Below, in pieces: positions 16,265 to 25,732 of a stretch of 55,271 nt of DNA; within the stretch, counting starts at the first letter, position 1; each line of letters starts with the position of its first letter. The stretch is from assembly GCA_023404345.1 (NCBI GenBank), contig JAEYCB010000015.1:1-55271 (forward strand). The letters run 5' to 3'. Origin of the DNA: Bacillota bacterium. GTDB lineage: Bacteria > Bacillota > Clostridia > Christensenellales > Aristaeellaceae. The position numbers were made by a program, and so were the translations under genes. The notes beneath the pieces were generated by a model, which was not told the DNA's origin, ran no database searches, and was given only the letters and a program-made list of their open reading frames with translations.

Positions 16265-16300
16265 AAGGACCGTCGCGTTTTTTCCAACGCGACGGTCCTT
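16265..16300 (-). terminator. Intrinsic terminator of rpsU
   Basis: The 13-bp perfect arms AAGGACCGTCGCG and CGCGACGGTCCTT enclose a 10-nt loop; on the minus strand TTTTC follows. It may also back up the opposing operon's terminator. Confidence 0.8.
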
Positions 16301-16316
16301 CTGGATTGCGTATGAA

Positions 16317-16490
16317 TCAGTACTTGCGCTTGCGTGCAGCCTCAGCCTTCTTTTTGCGTTTTACGCTGGGCTTTTCATAATGCTCACGCTTGCGAGCCTC
16401 TGCCAAAACACCTGTGCGAGCACATTGACGTTTGAACCGCTTCAGAGCGCTTTCCAGGGATTCATTCTCGCGGATGCGTACCTCGGACAC
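16317..16490 (-). CDS. rpsU: 30S ribosomal protein S21, 57 aa
   Basis: This gene is too short for most ORF filters but is clear when translated. The start is GTG at 16490, with GGGGAGGG a few bases upstream. The product opens MSEVRIRENESLESALKRFK and closes with a strongly basic tail ending EAARKRKY, exactly the S21 pattern. S21 sits on the small-subunit platform and helps messenger selection. In many Clostridia rpsU lies at the end of the heat-shock region, as here, but it has its own consensus promoter at 16562-16590 and its own terminator. Confidence 0.97.
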   Translation of the reverse strand: MSEVRIRENESLESALKRFKRQCARTGVLAEARKREHYEKPSVKRKKKAEAARKRKY

Positions 16491-16561
16491 TGCTATCCCT
16501 CCCCTCGCTCATCTCGCCTGACCCCTTGAACGTGTCAAGAGCATATGGCGACCATACGTCT

Positions 16562-16590
16562 ATTATAACGCTTATCCGTCAAGCCGTCAA
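16562..16590 (-). promoter_or_regulatory. Sigma-A promoter of rpsU
   Basis: Minus strand: TTGACG (16590-16585), 17-bp spacer, TATAAT (16567-16562). The leader is about 65 nt. Confidence 0.85.
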
Positions 16591-16617
16591 CCATGAATTT
16601 TGAACGAAACGTAAACT

Positions 16618-17262
16618 TCATGAAAGCTTGTCTGCCAGTCTTTGCACCAGCACATACAGCCGGGCCATACCCGGCTGGCTCATCAGACGGAAGGGCGCCT
16701 TCAAGACCTGAGCCTCCAGATCAGACCCGGTCATCTGTTCCTGCGTGAGCATCCGCCTCCCTTCAAAGGTGAAGGGCCGGTCCAACTCACATGTTTCCCA
16801 GGTGAAACGGCCAAAGAGGCTCAGCTTCGCAATGCCATAGGCAAAATGATAAGAACCGTCCGTTTCACGCCGTACACTTAGCAGGCCATCCGACATATCT
16901 ATCAGACTGTCCATCAGCGTTTCCGGGTCCCGGAGCATGCTGCGCACATCCTGCATATCCCCTTGGGAATTTTCCATCTGCATGAGTATGCATTCCTGTG
17001 CGCCTTCCAGCGACATTGCCAGCCCCTGATCGACGATCTCAAATTGAAAGTCAGCCAGCCGTTCTTCTTCGCTTTCAATAAGAATTTGCAGCCAGTTTTC
17101 TCCCACCAGCAGACTTGTCCAGGGCTCGAGCTCGACTGTCTCGCCATCCACAACCGCAGAAAGCTCATCCACCGTAATGCAATGTGTCGTCTCCGCGATG
17201 GCGTCCTGCGAAACTGCCAAGGACAAAATGACCGTCAGGCCCAGTGCAAGGGCCCGGCGCAT
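16618..17262 (-). CDS. Secreted protein of unknown function, 214 aa
   Basis: The ATG at 17262 overlaps the stop of hinT in a TGATG arrangement, so translation is coupled; a GTG one codon earlier is also possible. MRRALALGLTVILSLAVSQDAIA is a signal peptide. The mature part is acidic (LIESEEERLADFQFEIVDQ, MENSQGDMQDVRSMLRD) and contains single cysteines in THCITV, QECILM and ETCELD. I recognise no family. Its place at the end of the dnaJ-prmA-rsmE-mtaB-hinT run suggests co-expression but does not reveal function. Confidence 0.78.
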   Translation of the reverse strand: MRRALALGLTVILSLAVSQDAIAETTHCITVDELSAVVDGETVELEPWTSLLVGENWLQILIESEEERLADFQFEIVDQGLAMSLEGAQECILMQMENSQGDMQDVRSMLRDPETLMDSLIDMSDGLLSVRRETDGSYHFAYGIAKLSLFGRFTWETCELDRPFTFEGRRMLTQEQMTGSDLEAQVLKAPFRLMSQPGMARLYVLVQRLADKLS

Positions 17263-17606
17263 CACGCCATGCGCTCCGACAGCTTTGCTCCGCCCAGCAC
17301 GTGATAGTGCATGTGCTTCACGGTCTGGCAGGCATTTTCCCCGCAGTTGTTGACAATGCGGTAGCCGCCCTCTTCCAGGCCCAGTTCCCTTGCCACCTTG
17401 GCGCAGGTGCGCAGGCAGGCGGCCAGCTCGTGGTCGGTAAGGTCGGCATTGTGCGCCACGTCAGGCGTGTGCTTTTTGCTCGCCACCAGCACATGCGTGG
17501 GGGCCTGAGGGTTAATGTCATGAAAAGCGTAGGTATCCTCATCCTCATAAACCTTTTTGGACGGGATTTCCCCCGCGATGATCTTGCAGAACAGACAGTC
17601 GGTCAT
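17262..17606 (-). CDS. hinT: HIT-family purine nucleoside phosphoramidase, 114 aa
   Basis: A small cytoplasmic hydrolase that cleaves AMP from phosphoramidates and aminoacyl-adenylates. The histidine triad HMHYHVLGG is at residues 98-106 with histidines 98, 100 and 102. The N-terminus TDCLFCKIIAGEIPSKKVYED is the HINT1/HinT-type opening. In this line of Firmicutes it is commonly placed after mtaB in the dnaJ operon, as seen here. The gap to mtaB is 27 nt with AGGAGAGG as ribosome binding site. Confidence 0.95.
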   Translation of the reverse strand: MTDCLFCKIIAGEIPSKKVYEDEDTYAFHDINPQAPTHVLVASKKHTPDVAHNADLTDHELAACLRTCAKVARELGLEEGGYRIVNNCGENACQTVKHMHYHVLGGAKLSERMA

Positions 17607-17633
17607 GTCAATCCTCTCCTTATTGCGTAATGC

Positions 17634-18935
17634 TTATGGCAGGTATTCTACAACCGTGCCCGCCATTCCTTCTTCGGTGAGTGTCTCAAGCCGGACCAGC
17701 GCCAGCGCGCCGGGGCGGCCATCCTGAGCACACACATGGATGTATTCCGGCGTGTAACCCTCCGCGCCGCCGTCCGGCAGCGCCTCTTCCAAAAGAACGG
17801 GTACCGTCTGGCCCAGGAATTGCTCGCGATAACGGTGTGACAGCTCGCCGCCCAGCGCAATCAGCCAGTGGACGCGCTGGGCCTTCACTGCCTCATCCAC
17901 CTGACCCTCCATCGCGGCGGCCGGGGTGCCTTCGCGTGGGCTGTAGGGGAACACATGCAGGCGGCTGAAGCCCACCCGCTCGCAGAAATCCAGCGTTTGC
18001 TGGAATTCCTCCTCCGTTTCGCCGGGAAAGCCCACGATCACGTCCGTGGTGAAGGCGGCCTGGGGCCACATGCCCCGGATGCGCTCCACGGCTTCCAGAA
18101 ACTGACGGGTGTTATAGCCGCGCTTCATGCGGATGAGCACCGCGTCGCTGCCGCTTTGCAGCGCCAGGTGAAACTGCGGGCACAGCTGCGGCAGGGCTCC
18201 AAGTGCCTCCACAAAGGCCTGTGTGGCCACGCGTGGTTCCAGCGAACCCAGGCGCACACGGCGCACATCCTGCGCCTCACATGCGGCCTCCACAGCCTGA
18301 GCCAGCGAGGGACGTCCCGGCAGGTCGCGACCATAACTGGTGAGGTGGATGCCGGTCAGTACCAGTTCCTGAAAGCCCGCCTGAGAAAGCGCCTCCGCCT
18401 CCCTGCGAATCTCCTCCAGCGGGCGGGAACGCACACCGCCGCGCACGCTGGGAATGATGCAGTAGGTGCAGCGGTTGTCGCAGCCCTCCTGAATCTTCAT
18501 CACGGCGCGGGTGTGACCCTCGTGACTGTGAATGGTCAGCAGCTCGTAGGGCGCGTTGCTCACGCCCTCCACCGCCACCATCTGCACACCTTCACGTACG
18601 GCCTGCTCCAGCAGCTCCACCACCTGCGCGCGGTACTGTGTGCCCAGAATGAGCCTTGCGCCCGTTTCGCGCAGGGCTTCGCCCATGCGCTGCGCCAGGC
18701 AGCCGGTAACTACCAGCTCCGCGCCGGGGTTTCGCCGGCGGCACCGGCGGATGGCCTGCAGGCTCTTTTTATCCCCCGTGCCGGTCACTGTGCAGGTGTT
18801 GACCACATACACATCCGCCGGCGCGCCTGCGGGAGCCACGGCATATCCGTGCTGCTCGAACTGCTCCAGCATGGCCTGACTATCATATTGATTGACCTTG
18901 CAGCCCAGCGTGGTAAAGCATACAGTCTTTTGCAT
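17634..18935 (-). CDS. mtaB: tRNA (t6A37) methylthiotransferase MtaB, 433 aa
   Basis: A radical SAM enzyme that converts t6A to ms2t6A at position 37 of ANN-decoding tRNAs. The N-terminal UPF0004 domain carries three cluster cysteines (TLGCKVNQYDS, NTCTVT, VTGCLAQR). The radical SAM motif is CDNRCTYC (CxxxCxxC). A TRAM-like domain ends the protein. The TLGCKVNQYDSQ opening separates MtaB from MiaB and RimO. It lies 21 nt after rsmE on the same strand in the usual clostridial order. Confidence 0.95.
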   Translation of the reverse strand: MQKTVCFTTLGCKVNQYDSQAMLEQFEQHGYAVAPAGAPADVYVVNTCTVTGTGDKKSLQAIRRCRRRNPGAELVVTGCLAQRMGEALRETGARLILGTQYRAQVVELLEQAVREGVQMVAVEGVSNAPYELLTIHSHEGHTRAVMKIQEGCDNRCTYCIIPSVRGGVRSRPLEEIRREAEALSQAGFQELVLTGIHLTSYGRDLPGRPSLAQAVEAACEAQDVRRVRLGSLEPRVATQAFVEALGALPQLCPQFHLALQSGSDAVLIRMKRGYNTRQFLEAVERIRGMWPQAAFTTDVIVGFPGETEEEFQQTLDFCERVGFSRLHVFPYSPREGTPAAAMEGQVDEAVKAQRVHWLIALGGELSHRYREQFLGQTVPVLLEEALPDGGAEGYTPEYIHVCAQDGRPGALALVRLETLTEEGMAGTVVEYLP

Positions 18936-18956
18936 GCGTTTGCTTTCGCTCCTTTA

Positions 18957-19697
18957 TCACATTTCGCCCAAAGCGGCCCACAATACGCTCAGGGCGCACA
19001 GGCCCGCCGTTTCCGTGCGCAGGATGCGCGGTCCCAACGTTACGCTGACCGCGCCTATTCCGTGCAGGGCTTCCCATTCTTCTGGCGCAATACCGCCCTC
19101 CGGCCCGATGACAATGGCCACCCGGCCCGGCAGACCTCGTTCCGCCACAAAACCAGCAACCGCCCGGCTCATGGGCAGGGCATGCTCCTCCTCCCAGGCG
19201 GTGAGCAGCAGGTCCGGCGGATCGCTTTTAAGCGCCTCCAGCGCCTGACGAAAGCTCCGCGCGGGCTCGATTTGCGGCACGTGCGCGCGGCCGCTCTGCT
19301 TGGCCGCCTCCAGCGCGATACGCGAGAGGCGCTCGCGGCGGCTTCCCTTGTCTCCGCGCGCCACGCAGCGTGCCATCTCCACGGGCCACAGCGTCCACGC
19401 GCCCAGCTCCGTAGCCTTCTGCACAATCCATTCCAGCTTGTCCGACTTGGGCAGGCCCTGAATCAGCGTGACCCTTGCGCACGGCTCCGGCGAGGGCAGC
19501 GCTTCCAGCACGCGCGCCTCGCAGGCGCGGTCATTCACAACTTCCAGCTTTGCGCTCCACAGCGCCTGACCATCCAGCAGCACAATCTCCTCGCCGGGGC
19601 GCAGGCGCAAAACGCGTGCGGCATGTGCGCTTTCCTCCGGGGAAAGCACGGCCGTCTCTCCTGCCGCCGCAGGGTTTTCTACATAAAAGCGATGCAT
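18957..19697 (-). CDS. rsmE: 16S rRNA m3U1498 methyltransferase, 246 aa
   Basis: A SPOUT-class methyltransferase that modifies U1498 of 16S rRNA. The start MHRFYVENPAAAG overlaps the prmA stop in a TGATG junction, so translation is coupled. The N-terminal PUA-like part includes ESAHAARVLRLRPGEEIVLLDG. The C-terminal knot contains the SAM-binding IGPEGGIAPEEWEAL and the hallmark LGPRILRTETAGLCAL. Length matches the family. Confidence 0.95.
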   Translation of the reverse strand: MHRFYVENPAAAGETAVLSPEESAHAARVLRLRPGEEIVLLDGQALWSAKLEVVNDRACEARVLEALPSPEPCARVTLIQGLPKSDKLEWIVQKATELGAWTLWPVEMARCVARGDKGSRRERLSRIALEAAKQSGRAHVPQIEPARSFRQALEALKSDPPDLLLTAWEEEHALPMSRAVAGFVAERGLPGRVAIVIGPEGGIAPEEWEALHGIGAVSVTLGPRILRTETAGLCALSVLWAALGEM

Positions 19698-20644
19698 CAC
19701 GCCGCCTCGTTTCTCAGCGCCAGCGCAACCCACTCGCCCTTTTCCAGGCGGTCCGCCACGGTATAGCCCGCTGCCAGCGCAGCATCCAGCACATCCTGCT
19801 CCCGCTCGCGGATGATACCGGAGCAGATCAGCAGCCCGCCCTTTTCCAAATGGCGGGTGAGAGGCGCGGCCAGCATGCGGATGGCGTCGGCCACAATGTT
19901 GGCCACAGCCAGGTCACAGGGCATGGCCTCGCTCTTGCACAGATCGCCCTCCACGGCGTGCACGCGGTCCTCCACATGGTTCAGGGTGATATTCTCACGC
20001 GCAACCTTGACCGCCGCGGGGTCGATGTCGATGGCCAACACCTCTCTGGCGCCCAGACGCGCCGCCGCAATGGCCAGAATGCCGCTGCCCGTACCCACGT
20101 CCATGACGCGCATATCGCTCTTAAGATGCTTTTCGAGCAGCTGCATGCACATATTGGTCGTCTCGTGCGTGCCGGTGCCGAATGCCATGCCGGGGTCCAG
20201 CTCGATGATCAGGTCCTCAGGCATTGCCTGGTATGCCTCCCAGGTGGGCTTGACAACCAGATGCGTGCCGATGCGGAAGGGCTTGTAATACTTTTTCCAG
20301 TTTTCGGACCAGTCCTCGTCCTTGACGCCGTTCAGTTCCAGACGCAGGGTGCCAAGATCCGCGCCGCCCTGCACGCGCAGCTGTTCCAGCTGGGCGCGTA
20401 CGGCCTCGATCGTTTCCCTTTCCTTTTCACCGCGCTCAAACCACGCCTTTACCAGCACGTCGTCGGGCATGGCGTCGATCATGGCGGGATCGTACAGTTC
20501 CCAATATACCCCCGGCTGACGGGGATCAGGCACATCCGCGCGGTCCACGATTTCGGTTCCCGCCGCACCCAGCGCCATCATTTCATCGCTGACCAGATCG
20601 CTTCCAAAGGTGGTGGTATGTACCACCGCTTCCAGCCATTCCAC
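19697..20644 (-). CDS. prmA: Ribosomal protein L11 methyltransferase, 315 aa
   Basis: It trimethylates ribosomal protein L11 using SAM. The start is GTG at 20644 with GGAGGTG 7 nt upstream; the product then begins MEWLEAVVHTTTFGSDLVSD, the expected short L11-recognition domain. Family motifs are DPGMAFGTGTHETT, the SAM loop MDVGTGSGILAIAAARLGA and the PrmA active-site loop VANIVADAI. It follows dnaJ by 68 nt in the standard Firmicute heat-shock operon order. Confidence 0.95.
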   Translation of the reverse strand: MEWLEAVVHTTTFGSDLVSDEMMALGAAGTEIVDRADVPDPRQPGVYWELYDPAMIDAMPDDVLVKAWFERGEKERETIEAVRAQLEQLRVQGGADLGTLRLELNGVKDEDWSENWKKYYKPFRIGTHLVVKPTWEAYQAMPEDLIIELDPGMAFGTGTHETTNMCMQLLEKHLKSDMRVMDVGTGSGILAIAAARLGAREVLAIDIDPAAVKVARENITLNHVEDRVHAVEGDLCKSEAMPCDLAVANIVADAIRMLAAPLTRHLEKGGLLICSGIIREREQDVLDAALAAGYTVADRLEKGEWVALALRNEAA

Positions 20645-20712
20645 CGTAAAGCACCTCCGCATCTTCTTGGGTCCAAAAGCGCCCAGGGCGCCTGGCGCCT
20701 TGGGCTTTTGAA

Positions 20713-21831
20713 TCAGTTGTTGAATATTTCCTTGATTTTATCGGCGAAGGTTTTGCGTCCTTCGTATTCCTTGCCGCCCAGGCTCTGTTCCAACTGGCGC
20801 AGCAGATCCTTCTGCTTTTCGTTCAGCTTGCGGGGAACCTCCACATGCACGGTGAGGATGAGGTCGCCCTTGAGGCCGTTTTTCAGCGAAGGAATGCCCT
20901 GCCCCTTGATGCGGAACTGCGTACCCGTCTGCGTGCCTTCGGGGATGCGCTGCTTCACGGTTTTTTCCAGCGTGGGCACGTCGATCTCCGCACCCAGAGC
21001 CGCCTGGGTGATGCTGATGGGCATATCCAGAAGGATGTTGTTGCCGTCGCGCTTGAACAGCCGGTGGGGCTTGACAGTTACGGTGATATACAGATCGCCC
21101 GCGGGACCGCCGCGCATTCCGGGCTCACCCTCGCCGCGCTTGACCAGGCTCACGCCGTCCTGAATGCCGGCGGGGATGCGCAGCTTCAGGCTGCGCTTGC
21201 GCCGTACATGACCGGTGCCGCTGCAGGTCTGGCAGCGGTCCTTGATGATCTTACCTTCGCCATGGCAGGTAGGACAGGTGCGGACCGTGACCATAAAGCC
21301 GCCGCCCGTGCGCACCTGCCCCGAACCCTTACAGGTAGGACAGGTCTGGGGTTGGGTGCCAGGCTTGGCGCCCGTGCCGCCGCAGGTATCACAGTTTTCA
21401 TTGCGGAAGAAATCGACCGTCTTTTCGCAGCCGAAAGCCGCCTCCTCAAAGGTGATGGTAATGCGGTGCTGCAGGTCGTTGCCCTGAACAGGGCCGGCCC
21501 GGCGTGCGCCGCCGCCCATTCCGCCAAAGAAGGTATCAAATATGCTTTCAAAGCCGCCCATGCCGCCAAAGCCGCTGAAATCAAACCCGCCTGCGCCGCC
21601 GCCCATCTGGGGGCCGTCAAAGCCGAACTGATCGTAGCGTTTGCGCTTTTCGGGGTCGCTGAGGACCTCATTGGCCTCGTTGAGCTCCTTGAAGCGCTCC
21701 TCGGCGTTTTTGTCGTTGGGGTGCAGGTCGGGATGGCATTCCTTGGCCTTTTTGCGGTATGCGCTCTTGATTTCGGCCTCGGAGGCATCCTTGCTTACGC
21801 CCAGCACCTCATAATAATCGCGCTTTGCCAA
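20713..21831 (-). CDS. dnaJ: Chaperone DnaJ (Hsp40), 372 aa
   Basis: The cytoplasmic co-chaperone that delivers clients to DnaK and stimulates its ATPase. The J domain (residues 1-70) contains the HPD tripeptide in KECHPDLHPN. A glycine/phenylalanine-rich linker follows (GGGAGGFDFSGFGGMGGF). The four zinc-binding repeats are CDTCGGTG, CPTCKGSG, CPTCHGEG and CQTCSGTG. The C-terminal substrate-binding domains are complete, ending in EIFNN. It lies 116 nt after dnaK, across a strong hairpin. Confidence 0.97.
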   Translation of the reverse strand: MAKRDYYEVLGVSKDASEAEIKSAYRKKAKECHPDLHPNDKNAEERFKELNEANEVLSDPEKRKRYDQFGFDGPQMGGGAGGFDFSGFGGMGGFESIFDTFFGGMGGGARRAGPVQGNDLQHRITITFEEAAFGCEKTVDFFRNENCDTCGGTGAKPGTQPQTCPTCKGSGQVRTGGGFMVTVRTCPTCHGEGKIIKDRCQTCSGTGHVRRKRSLKLRIPAGIQDGVSLVKRGEGEPGMRGGPAGDLYITVTVKPHRLFKRDGNNILLDMPISITQAALGAEIDVPTLEKTVKQRIPEGTQTGTQFRIKGQGIPSLKNGLKGDLILTVHVEVPRKLNEKQKDLLRQLEQSLGGKEYEGRKTFADKIKEIFNN

Positions 21832-21880
21832 AAGCTCACCTACTTACTTTCAAAACATGCTGTATATACAGACCGAATGC

Positions 21881-21926
21881 CCCGGCGCGCGTGCGGGAGG
21901 GGCTCCCTCCCCCGCGCCGGGGCTGA
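21881..21926 (-). other. GC-rich hairpin between dnaK and dnaJ
   Basis: CCCCGGCGCG and CGCGCCGGGG arms flank an inner GGGAGGGG/CCCTCCC helix. There is no U-run, so a processing or message-stabilising element that sets the dnaK to dnaJ ratio is more likely than a terminator. Confidence 0.6.
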
Positions 21927-21947
21927 ACGGGGCCATGGGGTCCCGAA

Positions 21948-23756
<1,809 letters not shown>

Positions 23757-23859
23757 ATGTTTTATCCTCCTCAAAATGCTTGCGCGCTTGCGCAGTTTTG
23801 GTAATTGCCGTTTGGTTATGTAAAGCGGTTATGCCGCTTAAATAAGGAAAGGGGAACCA

Positions 23860-24501
23860 TTATTCGGGAACGACCTTCACCATTGCATGGCGAAGCACCG
23901 CGCCCTCCATCTGGTAGCCCTTGAGCAGGACCTCGCAGACCGTACCGGGTTCGCCGTCCTCCGGCGCGCCCTGCATGACTGCGTTTTCCAGATTGGGATC
24001 AAACTTTTCACCCTTGCGGCTGATGGGGGTAATGCCGCGCTTTTCAAATGCCTCGCACATCTGGCGAAGCACCATTTCCACGCCGCTCTTGAGGGAGTCT
24101 CCCTCGCCGGCGCTTTCGCCCGCGGCGGCAATGGCGCGTTCCAGATTGTCGATAACCGGCAGAAGCGTGGTGGCAAACGCCCGCGCCCCATCGTCAAAGG
24201 CATCCTTGCGGACGTTCTGGTTGCGGCGGCGGAAGTTCTCAAAATCCGCCTGCACGCGCTGGGCCATGGCCAAGTATTCCTCCTGCTTGGCAATGGCGGC
24301 GGCCAGCGCTTCGGCTGCCTCGGCGGCAGCGGTGTCCTGCGCCATTTCCTCCTTGGCCTGCTCGTGCGCCTCATCGGCATCCATGGCGGTTTCCACGGCC
24401 GCTTCCATGGTTTCCACAGCCTCCTGCACCTCGCTGGTCAGCGGCTTTTGCGTAACGTCCTGCATGGTGTCCCCTCTTTGCTTTCTTTTCTTCTTTGCCA
24501 T
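23860..24501 (-). CDS. grpE: Nucleotide exchange factor GrpE, 213 aa
   Basis: It releases ADP from DnaK. The start MAKKKRKQRGD uses AAGGAG in the last codons of hrcA and lies 5 nt after that stop; an ATG 12 codons later with AGAGGGG is an alternative. Residues 15-85 are an acidic, Ala-rich coiled coil (EMAQDTAAAEAAEALAAAIAKQEEYL). The core LAMAQRVQADFENFRRRNQNVRKDAF and the C-terminal beta domain VEMVLRQMCEAFEKRGITPI follow. The N-terminal extension is longer than in E. coli, as common in this phylum. Confidence 0.96.
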   Translation of the reverse strand: MAKKKRKQRGDTMQDVTQKPLTSEVQEAVETMEAAVETAMDADEAHEQAKEEMAQDTAAAEAAEALAAAIAKQEEYLAMAQRVQADFENFRRRNQNVRKDAFDDGARAFATTLLPVIDNLERAIAAAGESAGEGDSLKSGVEMVLRQMCEAFEKRGITPISRKGEKFDPNLENAVMQGAPEDGEPGTVCEVLLKGYQMEGAVLRHAMVKVVPE

Positions 24502-24506
24502 ATGAT

Positions 24507-25535
24507 TTACTCCTTGTCCTGCCCCAGCAGGTCGGTGAGCTGTTTGCCCATGGCGCTGAGAACGCTGAGTACCCGTCCGTACTGCATACGCGTGGGTCCG
24601 ATAACGCCGATGGTACCATGGGTATTGTCGCTCAGGCGGTAAGTGGCTGTGACCAGCGAGCAGTCCTCAAGCTCCGGGATGCCGGTTTCAGGACCGATTC
24701 TCACGGTAAAGGCCATTTCCCCGTGGTCCTCCATCAGCTTGAGCAGCTTTTCCTTGGTTTCCAGCACGCTCAGGAAGCAGCGGGCCTTCTCAACGTCCGA
24801 ATATTCGGGAAAGTTGAGGATGTTGCTGGCGCCGCCCAAAGTGAGCTTTGCCTTGCCGCCCTCGCTGTCCACCGCGTCCAGAAAATCCGCCACACCGCTG
24901 AGCACCTGACGCTCGGCGCGCATATCGCGCTCTGTTTCCTTAATCAGGGCCAGCGCCTCGCTCAGCGTATGGCCGCTGAGGCGCTCGGTCAGCGTGCGGC
25001 TGACGGCATAGAGCGCATCGGAATCCATATCGCTGCCCACGCGGATGATCGAATCGCGCATGATCCCGCCGTCGGTGACGATCACAAGCAGCGCGCTCTG
25101 GCTGCTGACCGGCACCAGCTGCAGCGTGCGGATGCGAAGTTCCGCTCCCTTGGGGCTCATCACCAACGAGGTGTAGTGCGTCAGTCCCGACAACACCTGC
25201 GCCGCCCGGCTGATCACATCCTCCATCTGCTGCGCGCGGTTGGTAAAGTAGGCGCGCACATCGGCGGCATCCCCTGTACGGATCGATCCGTTCTTAAGCA
25301 GCTGATCCACATACAGCCTGTATGCCTTGGCGCTGGGAATGCGCCCCGCACTCACGTGCGGCTGGTCCAGATAACCCAGTTCCTCCAGATCGCTCATCTC
25401 ATTGCGGATGGTAGCCGAGCTCAGCCCCATTTCATACTTTTTGGAGATGGTACGGCTGCCCACCGGAATAGCGGTCAGGATATAGTCGTCGATGATCGCC
25501 TGCAGAATGCGAAACTTGCGCGCGTCCATCGTCAT
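24507..25535 (-). CDS. hrcA: Heat-inducible repressor HrcA, 342 aa
   Basis: It represses the heat-shock operon by binding CIRCE and depends on GroEL for folding. The start MTMDARKFRILQAIIDDYI is preceded by GGGAGGTGG; ten further codons upstream are open but unlikely. The N-terminal winged helix includes GSRTISKKYEMGLSSATIRNEMSDLEELGYLDQPHVSAGRIPSAKAYRLYVD, the HrcA hallmark. The C-terminal part has the GAF-like domain ending IGVIGPTRMQYGRVLSVL. It is first in the operon, under its own CIRCE site. Confidence 0.97.
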   Translation of the reverse strand: MTMDARKFRILQAIIDDYILTAIPVGSRTISKKYEMGLSSATIRNEMSDLEELGYLDQPHVSAGRIPSAKAYRLYVDQLLKNGSIRTGDAADVRAYFTNRAQQMEDVISRAAQVLSGLTHYTSLVMSPKGAELRIRTLQLVPVSSQSALLVIVTDGGIMRDSIIRVGSDMDSDALYAVSRTLTERLSGHTLSEALALIKETERDMRAERQVLSGVADFLDAVDSEGGKAKLTLGGASNILNFPEYSDVEKARCFLSVLETKEKLLKLMEDHGEMAFTVRIGPETGIPELEDCSLVTATYRLSDNTHGTIGVIGPTRMQYGRVLSVLSAMGKQLTDLLGQDKE

Positions 25536-25577
25536 CCTTTCCACCTCCCTGACGGCACGTTTCACGTTTCTGGGTTG

Positions 25578-25604
25578 TTAGCACTCGTTAGGGTCGAGTG
25601 CTAA
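25578..25604. promoter_or_regulatory. CIRCE operator
   Basis: A perfect consensus inverted repeat: TTAGCACTC, 9-nt spacer, GAGTGCTAA. It lies just downstream of the -10 of the hrcA promoter, the normal position for HrcA repression. Confidence 0.98.
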
Positions 25605-25613
25605 CACATGCAT

Positions 25614-25642
25614 ATCATATGCCAGCGTACCCTGTTTGTCAA
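25614..25642 (-). promoter_or_regulatory. Sigma-A promoter of the hrcA-grpE-dnaK-dnaJ operon
   Basis: Minus strand: TTGACA (25642-25637), 17-bp spacer, TATGAT (25619-25614). Confidence 0.92.
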
Positions 25643-25732
25643 GTGCTTTTAAAATTTTCTCATTCAAATTCAACATTTGTTCATAATCGGTAAAAGCATG
25701 ATACAATGGTGCCGGGAAGGAGGCGTGCAGCC

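Noticed and set aside
17868..19766. 632-codon plus-strand frame opposite mtaB and rsmE
   Set aside because: Shadow of highly conserved minus-strand genes in GC-rich DNA; composition is Ala/Arg/His/Gln-rich and meaningless.
24430..24501. Later GrpE start at 24465
   Set aside because: AGAGGGG gives it some support, but AAGGAG ahead of 24501 and the basic N-terminus fit better.
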